This document shows, piece by piece, positions 22,881 through 35,464 of a stretch of DNA of 64,000 nt. Each line of letters opens with the position of its first letter. The first letter of the stretch is position 1. The translations under genes and the position numbers were made by a program. A model generated the notes under the pieces. It made no database searches. It saw only the letters and a program-made list of their open reading frames with translations, and was not told the origin of the DNA. Source of the stretch: Branchiostoma floridae (lineage: Eukaryota; Chordata; Leptocardii; Amphioxiformes; Branchiostomatidae); contig NC_049995.1 of assembly GCF_000003815.2 (NCBI RefSeq), positions 1,290,330-1,354,329 on the forward strand, read 5' to 3'.

Positions 22881-23590
22881 AACTGTATTAAGTTTACATG
22901 ATGATGGCTTAATTAATATATGACCGAAGCGCGCAGGTGCTGGCCACGATGATGCCCTTGATTTGTCATACAATTGACGAAATGCAAATCTCGTTGTGCG
23001 TTTGTCACAGAAATTTTAAGTTATTGCACAAGAAAGCCAGGCATGGGAGTCTGCCAAATTGTATCCCGCTTTTTATTTGTGGTATGTATGTGGAACAGCC
23101 ATAAAATCGAAATCCTTCAGTTATCTTCATCACGTTCTGTAACCCCTTAAAAAAATGAAAATAGAAATTACGGTTGAAATTGCGTTGGCCATCCTAAAAA
23201 AAATTAAGTAGATACGAGCATAACCTTTTTATTTCCATATAGTACGGACTGACTAGTTTTACAGACCAAAGCTAATAACGAAGCATCGGTGTTAATATGG
23301 CTTAGTAGGGTTCTGCCAGCACCACAAAAGACGCATTTGAATTCTTTATCTCTGAATTTGTGAGTTTAAGAGGCTCATTATCACAGTGGCACAAGTGAAT
23401 GGTTTTAATGTTGCTGGAGATATAGAGGGAAACATCTAGTTGTTCAGAATGCATGGATCATTTTCTACAGCGCGATTAGTGTGAGGTTTTTATTTCGTAT
23501 TCTTCGTATTTGCACAATGTAATAGAACAGGTAATTATGTTTAACTGTGAGCTGTATTATGGCAAAGATATATTATATAGTACCAGTAAA
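22881..23590. other. Intergenic, nothing recognised
   Basis: AT-rich sequence with no supported feature. Confidence 0.55.
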
Positions 23591-23593
23591 TTC

Positions 23594-23725
23594 CAGTTAA
23601 TTGCACAACGGATAATCACACACTTAATTGTTAAATGCACAAAATTACAGAATCCCTTGGAGGTGTGGTCCAGCTTAATAACTTTGTTTTGTTGCACTAT
23701 TCGGATAATTGCACGAAAAGCACTG
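23594..23725. repeat. Dispersed ~135-bp repeat, copy 2
   Basis: Same order of blocks as 1743-1874: CCAGTTAATTGCACAACGGATAAT, GGTCCAGCTTAATAACTT and CGGATAATTGCACGAAA. Confidence 0.55.
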
Positions 23726-23784
23726 TCAAATGATTTATTTGCAGCCAGTAGGTACCCAAAGTGCAAGTTATGAGGCTCATTAAC

Positions 23785-23975
23785 GTGGTCGAGGCGCCTC
23801 CTTGAGCACGGGACCCCCATTTTACGTTCCTCCCTGAAGACGATTTCTTGAAATGCTTCGTGAGGCTACAGCATCCGGTCGTCCTCGGGTGGCCTCCCAT
23901 CCAAGATCTGACCGGACTACGCGTTGCTTAACTTCCGTATCGAATGATCGGGTGTATTCGACGGTCGTAGATCGG
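23785..23975 (-). mobile_element. 5S rRNA-headed SINE (divergent 5S promoter region)
   Basis: The minus strand from 23972 reads like 5S rRNA: TACGACCGTCGAATACACC, GAAGTTAAGCAACG (A box, 23922-23935), TTGGATGGGAGGCCACC (C box, 23888-23904) and CCGGATGCTGTAGCC. It is shortened and too divergent for a functional 5S gene. About 35 bases after the 5S-like part comes GGAACGTAAAATGGGGGTCC, the body block of the tRNA-headed SINE at 21980-22350. It is therefore a 5S-headed member of a family with a shared body, in the manner of the deuterostome SINE3/DeuSINE group. Confidence 0.8.
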
Positions 23976-24294
23976 TGCTTTTTATGCAAATGGGTCATTT
24001 CATGTTACTTTCTAAATCATGATTGTTCGTATTTACTTGTTGTAAATACTCTCCAGCAACAATAAAACAAATTACCAGAGCCACTGCGCAGAGCAGATGC
24101 AGGGTCTTCAAAATGACAATAAGTCACTAATGTGAAATTTCTGTTTTCCGTGGTTCTGGTAAACTCCTAATGCATCCTCTAAAGTCTAGTACTTGCAGTT
24201 TATAAAACTTGGTTGCCAATGTTTTATGGAAATACAAAATTGTGTTCATATGTTAATCAAATTTATCCGAGTGGCCATCGCAATTTTTCAGCTT

Positions 24295-24390
24295 TAATTT
24301 TTGGATTATACAGAAACATGATAACAAAATTTGAATTGTTAATTTTTGGATTATACAGAAACATGATAACAAAATTTGAATTGTTAATAG
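24295..24390. repeat. 44-bp direct duplication
   Basis: TTTTTGGATTATACAGAAAC and the following ATGATAACAAAATTTGAATTGTTAA occur twice back to back. Confidence 0.9.
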
Positions 24391-25064
24391 TTCCATATAA
24401 CTATCATACATACAAATATTATTGTTGCATATCAAATTTACCAGACATTAACGTGATCCTAATAAGCTTGGGAAAAAAGTAAACAGCTATTTGTGTAATC
24501 ATGAATGCATTAGGTTTTTAAAATGTCAGTAAAACTTATTTATATGATAAATCAAGTTCATTTTCTATATCATTAAGCATTTTTTGATTATGTCAGATTG
24601 TTTCTCAAACGTCACAAAACACAAGAAAGATGTACTATTACCATGTATAGTTTAGCGAAGGGGCATTATTTCAGTCGATCACCCTTTTAAGATTATTTTT
24701 CTTCTGTACAGATGAAATCTGATGGGATGACCCTAACGGACACTGCAGTCGTGGAGAATGCAGTGAATGAATGACTGCAGAAAACTCAGCGTCATCAAGA
24801 AACAATTACGAAAATTTGCTTTCAACTTTCAGCAAAGTTTTTGGCAAGCCGTTACACGAATAAAATACAAAATAACTTCATATTTCACGTTTTGTGTTAT
24901 ATACATGTCTCTCTAAGCAAAGCCGAGAGAGACAGGTATAGAATACAAAACATTAAAAGTTAATTCCGAAAATAGTTTCATCAGGTTGGTAGAATATAAG
25001 AGAATTCTTGTACGCAACCAGGTTAAACTTAATTGCTTAAGTTATGGTTTAAAAAGAGTCAACC

Positions 25065-25260
25065 CAGTGATGAACTGGGACCAGGGAGGGTACAAACTTG
25101 GCCACGTTTAGGATAGTGTTCTCGCCACAAAGGCGCCTACTTCGGCTACATATAGCAGGGAGAAGCAGAACTCCAGTCAGGAGCTCTGAGGAAGGTGTCT
25201 GATAGACACCGAAACGTAAGCACTTAGTAAGTTTAATCTTGTTGTGTACAAGAACTTTCC
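25065..25260 (+). mobile_element. Penelope-like retroelement fragment with hammerhead-type core
   Basis: CTGAGGA (25186-25192), a perfect 6-bp hairpin GGTGTC-TGATA-GACACC, and GAAA (25211-25214) follow the hammerhead ribozyme order CUGANGA-stem II-GAAA. A CTCC..GGAG hairpin precedes it. Hammerhead motifs of this kind are known from Penelope-like elements. A clean cleavage triplet and stem III were not identified by eye. The 5' flank (CAACCCAGTGATGAACTGGG) also folds back. Confidence 0.45.
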
Positions 25261-26999
25261 CATATCAATTAAAAGTTTTAAGTTTTGATTATTGAAAACA
25301 ATCGTTACAAATGTGAAGCTTTACAGTGTTCCTATTGGCTCATTAGAGTGTTGCCAGTGAAACAAATCCTAAATGCATATTGTGCTACAGTTCAACCGCA
25401 GTATATAAAACATATGCTAGCCCTTATTGTTATGGTGATTAAGATATTTTACCCTTTATCTTTATCTTTACTTTGTACTTTAAGTTCATTCATTCACTTT
25501 AGAATCCCAATGAATACAGGATAGTTGACATGTAGACTTTGGTATAAATGGAAAAAATACCATAAAAGGGTCACAAATTCGCAGGTGGTTAAATTTCATA
25601 TGCAGCTTTAGAAAATCGTACCTAACGAAAATACAACAATATAAGTAGTGAGAAAAGAACAGCCGTACTGATATTACAAAACCAATCTATATACCATAGG
25701 GTACGATTTTACCGTTTAAAGGCATGTCAGGTTAGCGGTGGTAGAATTAAGAATATGTTTCATTTATACGTAAAATAGATTTTCTTTAGGTATTGAAATG
25801 TAGTAATAATCTTATAAAGTAGAAATCTAGTAGGGATCGCCCAGATTAACAAATACAACTTTTATCAATATTTGCCTTTTCCTAACATAATGTTTGCTTA
25901 GATATGCTGAAAGCATTCATTTTTTCATCTCTTGCTTATAGCTTAGAGCTAACCTTTTCCTGAATACCCAAACCTTTTGCTGAACAGGGACGTCGGGCAA
26001 AATGTAATATTTCCTTACGGATTTTCCTACCCAATGTTTTTCCGATTTGAGAAAAAGAAAAAAAAGAAACTTTTCAAATTGATGGCCACACCTCGTGTTG
26101 ACGTCTAGTAGCTGTACGTGCCAGTTTTGAACGGTACGTTTATTATTGAATTATTATTTTTCTTTCAACTTTGGACTTTGCTACCAGGGACCCCCTAAAT
26201 TTTGAAAGGTAAGGTTTTCCTGTCCGATTTCTCCTAAACTCGACTTTTTGGAAACAAAACAACATTCTTTTACCGACCGACCCAATTTTTTCTTTAAAAA
26301 TCCGAGAAACAACAAAAAAATGGTGTGGCCTACTGGGACCATAAATAATTCTTTAACTAAAAAATCCTTGTCAACTCTCTACAGAGCTACCCCACACCTA
26401 CAGTTGTGTCTATCAGGGGGACTAGGTCGCTTTATCAAGAACCTGTCGATCCAAAACAAAATGTAGCTGTATGGTAGAATTGCTAGACTAAGTGTGTATT
26501 AGAAATTGCAGTAGATTTGGTTCAGTTACTGATGCTATATGTAATGGTAAATGCTTAACCTTATAACACCTAACGTTTGTTTTACTTCTTTAGGCAACTT
26601 ATCCTTTTCTTCCGATCCTTGACAGATTACTGAGGGTAAGAATACCAACTGCTTAGGTTCGTACAAAAAATTTATGTACATGTATGTTTATTGTTTGTGG
26701 TCCTATTTTTCTTTATGCATGTGTTATGTAGGCAAGGCACATGTGCATGTCTATTGGTTCTTGGTTCTTGGTTTTGTTTTATTGAAAGAAAAAAATGCTA
26801 AATGTTATTACCATTTTTCAAAACTTGCAATATACTACATATCAGGTAAACATATTATTTAAAATTATGCATATTTGTCTGTTCTTAGTATTGCAGAAAA
26901 TTTACCTGCTATACAGCAAAAAGAGAACAAAAAAGTAACGTCAACTGCTATTTTTGCACTTGCACAAATTGTATAGCCTTATAGTTACTGTATCTCAGG
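25261..26999. other. Gene-poor AT-rich sequence with a possible old repeat at 25985-26345
   Basis: At 26080-26098 (GATGGCCACACCTCGTG) and 26318-26332 (TGGTGTGGCCTACTG) there is a weak inverted pair flanking A- and T-rich blocks with CCGACCGACCC. This suggests an old fold-back element. No gene is recognised. Confidence 0.4.
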
Positions 27000-29740
27000 T
27001 GAAATTACTTATTAAGAGAAGCGTACACACCTGCATGAAGAGAATTGTGAACTGATGATATGAGCCAATGATATACACTTAAGTCTGAATAACTATGTCT
27101 CAAGTTATATGATTATACACTGAAGTCTGAATAACTATATCTCAGGTGAAATTACTTATTAACAGAAGTGTAGACACCTGCATGAAGAGAATTGTGAACT
27201 GAAGATATGAGCTAATGATATAATTGTAGTAATGTACACTGAAGTCTGAATAACTGTCTCAAGTTATATGATTATACACTATAGTCTGAATAACTATGTG
27301 TCAAGTTATATTATTTTACACTGAAGTTTGATAAACTATGTCCCACAATTCATATTAAAAGTGTACACACCTGTGTAAAGAGAATTGTGAACTGATGATA
27401 TGAGGCAATGATAGAATCATACACTGAAGTCTGAATAACTATGTCTCAAGTTATATGATTATACACTATAGTCTGAATAACTATGTCTCAAGTTATATGA
27501 TTATACACTATAGTCTGAATAACTATATCTCAAGTTATATGATTATACACTATAGTCTGAATAACTATGTGTCAAGTTATATCATTTTACACTAAAGTTT
27601 GAGTAACTATGTCCCACCATTGATATTACAATTGTACACACCTGTGTAAAGATAATTGTGAACTGATGATATGAGCCAATGATATACACTATAGTCTGAA
27701 TAACTATGTCTCAAGTTATATGATTATACACTATAGTCTGAATAACTATGTCTCAAGTTATATGATTATACACAATAGTCTGAATAACTATGTGTCAAGT
27801 TATATCATTTTACACTTAAGTTTGAGTAACTATGTCCCACCATTGATATTACAATTGTACACACCTGTGTAAAGATAATTGTGAACTGATGATATGAGGC
27901 AATGATATAATTATACACTGAAGTCTGGATAACTATGTCTCAAGTTATATGATTATACACTATAGTCTGAATTATGTGTCAAGTTATATGATTGTACACT
28001 AAACTTTGAATTACTATATCCCACATGATAATTACATATTATCAGAAGTGTACACATCAGTGTGGAGAGAAATGTGAATTGGTGATATGAGCTAATGATA
28101 TAATTCTACACTGAAGTCTGAATAACTATGTCTCAAGTTATATAATTCTACACTTAAGTTTGAATAACCATGTCTCAAGTTATATAATTCTACACTTAAG
28201 TTTGAATAACCATGTGTCAAGTTATATGATTCTACACTTAAGTTTGAATAACCATGTGTCAAGTTATATGATTCTACACTTAAGTTTGAATAACCATGTC
28301 TCAAGTTATATACAATATGATTCTACACTTAAGTTTCAATAACCATGTGTCAAGTTATATGATTCTACACTTAAGTTTGAATAACCATGTGTCAAGTTAT
28401 ATGATTCTACACTTAAGTTTGAATAACCATGTTTCAAGTTATATACAATATGATTCTACACTTAAGTTTGAATAACCATGTGTCAAGTTATATAATTCTA
28501 CACTTAAGTTTGAATAACCATGTGTCAAGTTATATGATTCTACACTTAAGTTTGAATAACCATGTGTCAAGTTATATACAATATGATTCTACACTTAAGT
28601 TTCAATAACCATGTGTCAAGTTATATGATTCTACACTTAAGTTTGAATAACCATGTTTCAAGTTATATAATTCTACACTTAAGTTTGAATAACCATGTTT
28701 CAAGTTATATATGATTATACACTTAAGTTTCAATAACCATGTGTCAAGTTATATGATTATACACTTAAGTTTCAATAACCATGTATCAAGTTATATATGA
28801 TTCTACACTTAAGTTTGAATAACCATGTGTCAAGTTATATATGATTCTACACTTAAGTTTGAATAACCATGTTTCAAGTTATATATGATTATACACTTAA
28901 GTTTCAATAACCATGTGTCAAGTTATATGATTATACACTTAAGTTTCAATAACCATGTGTCAAGTTATATATAATTCTACACTTAAGTTTCAATAACCAT
29001 GTGTCAAGTTATATGATTATACACTTAAGTTTCAATAACCATGTGTCAAGTTATATATTATTCTACACTTAAGTTTGAATAACCATGTGTCAAGTTATAT
29101 ACAATATGATTCTACACTTAAGTTTGAATAACCATGTGTCAAGTTATATATGATTCTACACTTAAGTTTCAATAACCATGTGTCAAGTTATATGATTCTA
29201 CACTTAAGTTTGAATAACCATGTATCAAGTTATATATGATTCTACACTTAAGTTTGAATAACCATGTTTCAAGTTATATGATTCTACACTTAAGTTTCAA
29301 TAACCATGTGTCAAGTTATATACAGTATGATTCTACACTTAAGTTTGAATAACTATGTGTCAATTTATATGATTATACACTTAAGTTTCAATAACCATGT
29401 GTCAAGTTATATGATTATACACTTAAGTTTCAATAACCATGTGTCAAGTTATATGATTATACACTAAAGTCTGAATAACTATGTCTCAAGTTATATGATT
29501 AAACACTGAAGTCTGAATAATATATCTCAGGTGATATTACTTTACAGATGTGTACATACCTGACGTGTGGAGAGAAATGTGAACTGATGATATGAGCCAA
29601 TGATATGATATTACACTGAGGTCTGGATAATTATGTGCCAAGTTATAACGGATACACTATAGTCTGAATAACTCCAAGTGATATTACTTATTAACAGAAG
29701 TGTACACATCTGTGTGAAGAGAATCAAGTATATATAATCT
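27000..29740. repeat. ~45-bp minisatellite array, 2.7 kb
   Basis: The unit is TACACTTAAGTTTGAATAAC followed by CATGTGTCAAGTTATATGATTC. Units from 27030 to 28130 are diverged (ACTGAAGTCTGAATAACTATG, with longer interspersed blocks containing GAATTGTGAACTGATGATATGAG). Units from 28140 to 29400 are almost identical and carry length variants ATATGA, ATATATGA and ATATACAATATGA. The last units (29450-29730) revert to the diverged type. This is the classic pattern of central homogenisation with old flanks. Confidence 0.95.
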
Positions 29741-30098
29741 TGTATTCTTGTTCAGTTCTCAAGACTCGGTAAAGTAATACACCTAGGGGCTTTTAGTGTA
29801 TACATATAGGCGAAAACTAAGTAATAAAGTCACTTGTACATAACGTTACATGTATATAATAAAGTCACTTGGCTGTGTGATTCTCTCTGTGCGTGCTGGA
29901 TTATATTTCTATCTGATAAAGACAAGGGAGAAGTAGAGGGTACCAATGATCCAATAGTAGAGTAACATTTAGGAAAGGTTTTGTGAACAAAGAAAAACAA
30001 CTGTTAAAGACCAAACAGGTGTACCCTGGACAAAGCACTAAGGAAGTACTCCCTACTGTGACCATCCCAGCAGCTAGAGGGGTGAATTGACCCCTATA

Positions 30099-30756
30099 AA
30101 TACATAAACTAATAAAAATCCCAGACTGTCTACACACTGGAAACAAAGGCAGGGACAGATACACATAAAATACTGGTCAAAAATTCAAATATTTTTCTCT
30201 ACTGGTTTTCAAGGAAACACCATCAAACCCTGCAGAATGATCCAGAAAGCTGTAACAAAGTTACGTAATCGATGTCCTAATAACAGCAACTTTCAAATTT
30301 TGAGAAATCAACCTTGTGTTCAAATTGAAACTTTCAACTCTGCTCNNNNNNNNNNNNNNNNNNNNNNNNNNNNNNNNNNNNNNNNNNNNNNNNNNNNNNN
30401 NNNNNNNNNNNNNNNNNNNNNNNNNNNNNNNNNNNNNNNNNNNNNNNNNNNNNNNNNNNNNNNNAGCTCAAATGCCTTTATGTCTAGAAATATGGGTAAT
30501 AATGTGGTGTACCACTAGGAGCTATGTAGACTGTACATGTAACTGTCAGTTATGTCTCACAGTACCAGAGTAAGACAAGCCAGCATTTTCATTACTTTAT
30601 GTTCTGGGTTAGGTAAAACTTTATGCATAATCATTCTTCAATAAATACATAAACTAATAAAAATCCCAGACTGTCTACACGCTGTAAACAAAGGCAGGGA
30701 CAGATTAGCATAAAATACTGGTCAAAAGATTTTTCTCTACTGGTTTTCAAGGAAAC
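30099..30756. repeat. ~110-bp direct duplication flanking an assembly gap
   Basis: AAATACATAAACTAATAAAA, CCCAGACTGTCTACAC, AACAAAGGCAGGGACAGAT and CTCTACTGGTTTTCAAGGAA occur at 30101-30215 and again at 30645-30757 with few differences. The N-run 30346-30464 lies between. This may be a true local duplication or an unresolved haplotype join. Confidence 0.9.
30346..30464. other. Assembly gap (119 N)
   Basis: A run of N. No statement can be made about its content. Confidence 1.
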
Positions 30757-30829
30757 TCTAGTAGTTTACGTTAGCCGAAATCATTGGGTGGTTTTATAGT
30801 ACGGGGTTGGTCTTTAAGAAACATCCATT

Positions 30830-31095
30830 AAATATTGTCTTGCTTTAGTACCTTCGCCAGAATGGCAAGGTTATGTTTTAGGCGTGTAGGTCTGTCTGTT
30901 AACAGCATAGCTCGAGAAGCCTTGAATGGATCCTGATGATATTTGGTAGGTGGGTAGGGGTCGTGAAAACGAAGGTCAAGCTTGATAACGGGCCCCTTAA
31001 GTGGCTTGCTAAGGTACTGCAGCGGAACTTCTATTTTTGATGTCTCGTGTTCTGGACATGCTGTGGCGATTTTTGTGTGGTAGATAGCCCTTGGG
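30830..31095 (-). repeat. Dispersed CTTCGCCAGAATGGC-type repeat, copy A
   Basis: Contains TTAGTACCTTCGCCAGAATG, ACAGCATAGCTCGAGAAG, TTGAATGGATCCTGATGATA, GAAGGTCAAGCTTGATAACG and GGTACTGCAGCGGAACTTC. Related blocks occur at 44045-44240 and, inverted, at 35465-35910. It is noncoding and probably a non-autonomous element. Confidence 0.65.
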
Positions 31096-31099
31096 GGAG

Positions 31100-32595
31100 A
31101 GAGTAAGTGCTGGAGGTCAAAAAGGTAAAACGCGCAAAGTGGCAGGGAGAGGGGAAAATGTGAAAAGTAGTTTAAGTAGAGAGACTCTGAGAGGCAAAGA
31201 GTATGAGATTCTCGCATTACAAAAATTGTATCTCTACTCCACCTCTGTAGTGTTGCTCGGACACCTGTTAGATTCTCAAGTCTCAGATTCTTGCCAGAGA
31301 TCTTTGATATCAATTTATGATATAACGTCAGAAACTGGTCGGTGCTGTCCACAACAAGACAAATGATTTTGGCCCCCCTAGTAAGTCATTTGCATGACAT
31401 TTACAAATTTAAAGCTCTTAAAATCTCATGGAGGTATGAGGTCGCCGAACTCTAATTTTATAATTTTATGGAAGCAAGCTTCTACTCAACGCGATCTATT
31501 TCTATAAATGTCCAAATTATATTTATTGCGTGAAAGTCCTATCCCTAGCTATATTTATATGTCATGTAATACGCCACGTTGATTCGTATGTCATGGGCTC
31601 CTAAGGGCACCCGTCCTATATGTATTATATAGGGGTAGGCCTGAAATTACACTAAGACGAACCCTCTTGAATGACGGAAGGGAAATGGTCTGAACAGCAT
31701 GGAAAGCATGGCAGTAGCAGAACAAGACCGCACCAATGTTGCGGGTGGATCTAAGGCAAAGTTAATTCTATTCTATGCATGGATGGCATGCTCGGGGAAC
31801 CCCAAAATTATTGCAGGCGTGCGAAGAAAGTTTGGCAAAGAAATGTTGCTGTTTGTTCTATCACATTTCTTAATAAATAAATCCTATTAACTTTGGGGTT
31901 GCTGTTGTTGCTTTCGTTGTGACATGATGAAGAACAGTAGGTTTTTCTTTTTATTCTTTCACATCTTCATAATGAATAAATATTTATCAACTTTGGAGTT
32001 GCTATCGAATATTCGAAACGGACAAAAATTGACTCTTGAGCGGTTTTCGACGGCTCATATTATCGAAATGATGTCTATTGTCACCAAAAATGAAGACCCT
32101 GGAATCTCAAGGGCATTTCGAACAACTGAAATTACTTTTCGAACTTTGAAAGGGAAAACGTACCAAGGCGTTTTTACTCTTTTGTCTCACGTTTGTGAAT
32201 ATAAGCTTTTGTGCAGAGTTCTTTGTCAAAGGACCCGGAAAACACTTGCAAATCAATGCATCTATAACAGTTGTAGCCATACAGAAGGAAAGATACAATG
32301 ACCATGAGTGAATGATCCAAATACAACTTTGCCCTCTTTTCAACCTTACCATGTCAAAAACAGCATAATTATGATGAATAAGGAAAACATACATGGTCAA
32401 TTTTCTTTGGTAAGGTTTGAACGTCTTTACAAATCAAAAGTAGGATTGCTTCATAGCGTTCTGTTTGCAATATGTACATCTTTTGGACCCAGTTACGGCA
32501 GCTAAGCACGTGTTGGAGGCCGGATTCGTCGCAATTTTGTGTACAATAATAAGATATCCCTAATGGGATACGTTTCTAGACACACTTGATTAGTT
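31100..32595. other. Intergenic, no recognised gene
   Basis: The longest frame (31924-32301, 125 codons) starts with a Phe-rich stretch and shows no domain or splice context. I treat it as chance. Confidence 0.45.
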
Positions 32596-34365
32596 GTACA
32601 TAAATTGACAGTGTTCAGCACCAAGGACAGACTTAGTTGTACATATATTGACAGTGTTCAGCACCAAGGACAGACTTAGTTGTACATATATTGATGGTTT
32701 TCAACACCAACGACAGATTTAGTTGTACATATATTGATGGTTTTCAGCACCAACGACAGACTTAGTTGTACATATATTAATGGTGTTCAGCACCAACGAC
32801 AGACTTAGTTGCTAATATATTGATGGTGTTCAGCACCAAGGACAGACTTAGTTGCTAATATATTGATGGTGTTCAGCACCAACGACAGATTTAGTTGCTA
32901 ATATATTGATGGTTTTCAGCACCAAGGACAGACTTAGTTGCTAATATATTGATGGTTTTCAGCACCAAGGACAGACTTAGTTGCTAATATATTGATGGTT
33001 TTCAGCGCCAAGGACAGACTTAGTTGCTAATATATTGATTGTTTTCAGCACCAAGGAAAGACTTAGTTGCTAATTTATTGATGGTGTTCAGCACCAAGGA
33101 CAGACTTAGTTGCTAATATATTGATGGTTTTCAGCACCAAGGACAGACTTAGTTGCTAATATATTGATGGTTTTCAGCACCAAGGACAGACTTAGTTGTA
33201 CATATATTGATGGTGTTCAGCACCAAGGACAGATTTAGTTGCTAATATATTGATGGTGTTCAGCACCAAGGACAGACTTAGTTGTTCATGTATTGATGGT
33301 GTTCAGCACCAAGGACAGGCTTAGTTGTTCATGTATTGATGGTTTTCAGCACCAAGGACAGACTTAGTTGTACATATATTGATGGTTTTCAGCACCAAGG
33401 ACAGACTTAGGTGCTAATATATTGATGGTTTTCAGCACCAACGACAGACTTAGGTGCTAATAAATTGATGGTGTTCAGCACCAAGGACAGACTTAGTTGC
33501 TCATGTATTGATGGTTTTCAGCACCAACGACGGACTTAGTTGTACATATATTGATGGCTTTCAGCACCAAGGACAGACTTAGTTGCTAATATATTGATGG
33601 TTTTCAGCACCAAGGACAGGATTAGTTGTACATATATTAATGGTTTTCAGCACCAAGGACAGACTTAGTTGTTCATGTATTGATGGTGTTCAGCACCCAA
33701 GACAGGCTTAGTTGCTAATATATTGATGGTGTTCAGCACCAAGGACAGACTTAGTTGCTAATATATTGATGGTGTTCAGCACCAAGGACAGACTTAGTTG
33801 CTAATATATTGATGGTTTTCAGCACCAAGGACAGACTTAGTCGTACATATATTGATGTTTTTCAACACCGAGGACAGACTTAGTTGCTAATACATTGATG
33901 GTTTTCAGCACCAAGGACAGACTTAGTTGTACATATATTGATGTTTTTCATCACCGAGGACAGACTTAGTTGCTAATATATTGATGGTTTTCAGCACCAA
34001 GGACAGACTTAGTTGTTCATGTATTGATGGTGTTCAGCACCAAGGACAGACTTAGTTGTTCATGTATTGATGGTGTTCAGCACCAAGGACAGACTTAGTT
34101 GTTCATGTATTGATGGTGTTCAGCACCAAGGACAGACTTAGTTGTACGTATATTGATGGTTTTCAGCACCAACGACAGACTTAGGTGCTAATATATTGAT
34201 GGTGTTCAGCACCAAGGACAGACTTAGTTGCTCATGTATTGATGGTTTTCAGCACCAAGGACAGACTTAGTTGTACATATATTGATGGCTTTCAACACCA
34301 AGGACAGGATTAGTTGTACATATATTGATGGCTTTCAACACCAAGGACAGGATTAGTTGCTAATG
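32596..34365. repeat. 43-bp minisatellite, about 40 copies
   Basis: The unit is ACTTAGTTGCTAATATATTG followed by ATGGTTTTCAGCACCAAGGACAG, exactly 43 bp. Variants mix at two positions: GCTAATATA, GTACATATA or GTTCATGTA, and GTGTTC or GTTTTC. Variants change from unit to unit without a fixed higher order, which suggests frequent unequal exchange or conversion. Confidence 0.95.
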
Positions 34366-35460
34366 TCTTTATAGTGTACAGCAACAAGCAAATCCGTAAA
34401 ATTTACTTGCTGTGGCCTTATACAGCCTCCAAGATCAGTGACAGTCGCGATCTGACTAGCCTCCTTTACCGGCGTCTCTAGGGCCTTGGCGAAAGTTTTT
34501 TTTGGGGGGGAGGGGAGGGGTTGATTCGCGATTTTTACCCGGGAATACGACGGGAAAGGAAAATATGCCGGGAAAGGAAAAATGCCGGGAAAGGAATATA
34601 TACCGGGGGCTTGTACTGGCCCTAGCTCCAAGATTACATGTGTCTTCCGGTTGTGGTGCATCTTTTGTAAAACAATACAGGGGTTGTGGGAAAATGAAGG
34701 AAGCTGTGATCATGATGTTGCCTGTAATTCGCTTCTATCATCAAGTCGTAGAGGCAGTCGACAACATTTTTAAAATTTCAACTAGAGTTCGACAAACACA
34801 TTCTCTTCGCCAAATAATCATGCCTTTATCAAGACTTTAACGTTTTATTCATGTATTACTAAATAGTACCTACCCCAATAGCAAATGACTGCATGAACGT
34901 GTGTTCCTCACAAACCCACAAATGCTACCAAAAACATAACCGTCTCAGCGAACTGATGACAATGAAATCATGTACAATGTTGTGATATTTTCCAGTGCAA
35001 CTTTCATAGTGTTTTGTTAAAATCAGTAGTCTCACCAGACTCCGGCCTGGTCGAATAGTACACAGATGACCTAGTATGATCCCTGGTCAATCAGAATTTC
35101 ATGCTTCCAAGACAACGTCAGGGATTCTCTGCTTACACTGGCTCTCTTGACCTAATTCTTCTCTATTTTTAGACATTTATGGACCGATTCAAGTCCTTTC
35201 AGGTAACTCCGTCACAAGTATATTGCAACCATTATAGTTTCCCTAAGTAATCATATTAAATACATAGTGATTTATATATTTAGCATCTCATTATGTTGAT
35301 AATCACCCAAAGTACCTACATACCAAAAACAAAGAATATCCATCAATCCCCTCAGGAGTTATCCATCTAAAAAGTTACGAACTAAACGACCCACTGCAGT
35401 TCCAAACAAGCTGCTAGAGGGCCCAAAATTACATCATTTACTCCTAGTCCCAACAGCTAT
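34366..35460. other. Intergenic; short GGGAAAGGAAAATATGCC repeat at 34550-34605
   Basis: About three copies of an 18-bp CGGGAAAGGAAAA-type unit. Near 35040-35100 a segment (GATCCCTGGTCAATCAGAAT) recurs inverted at 48172-48200. No gene is seen. Confidence 0.6.
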
Positions 35461-35464
35461 CCAC

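Noticed and set aside
23862-23972. A functional 5S rRNA gene on the minus strand
   Set aside because: It has too many differences and a shortened 5' part, and it is followed by a SINE body. It is a 5S-headed SINE.
31924-32301. A 125-codon open frame
   Set aside because: Phe-rich start, no recognisable domain, AT-rich composition, no splice partners and an overlapping minus frame of similar length.
27000-34365. Regular direct repeats that could suggest CRISPR arrays
   Set aside because: There are no unique spacers. The whole unit repeats, the genome is eukaryotic and there are no cas genes.
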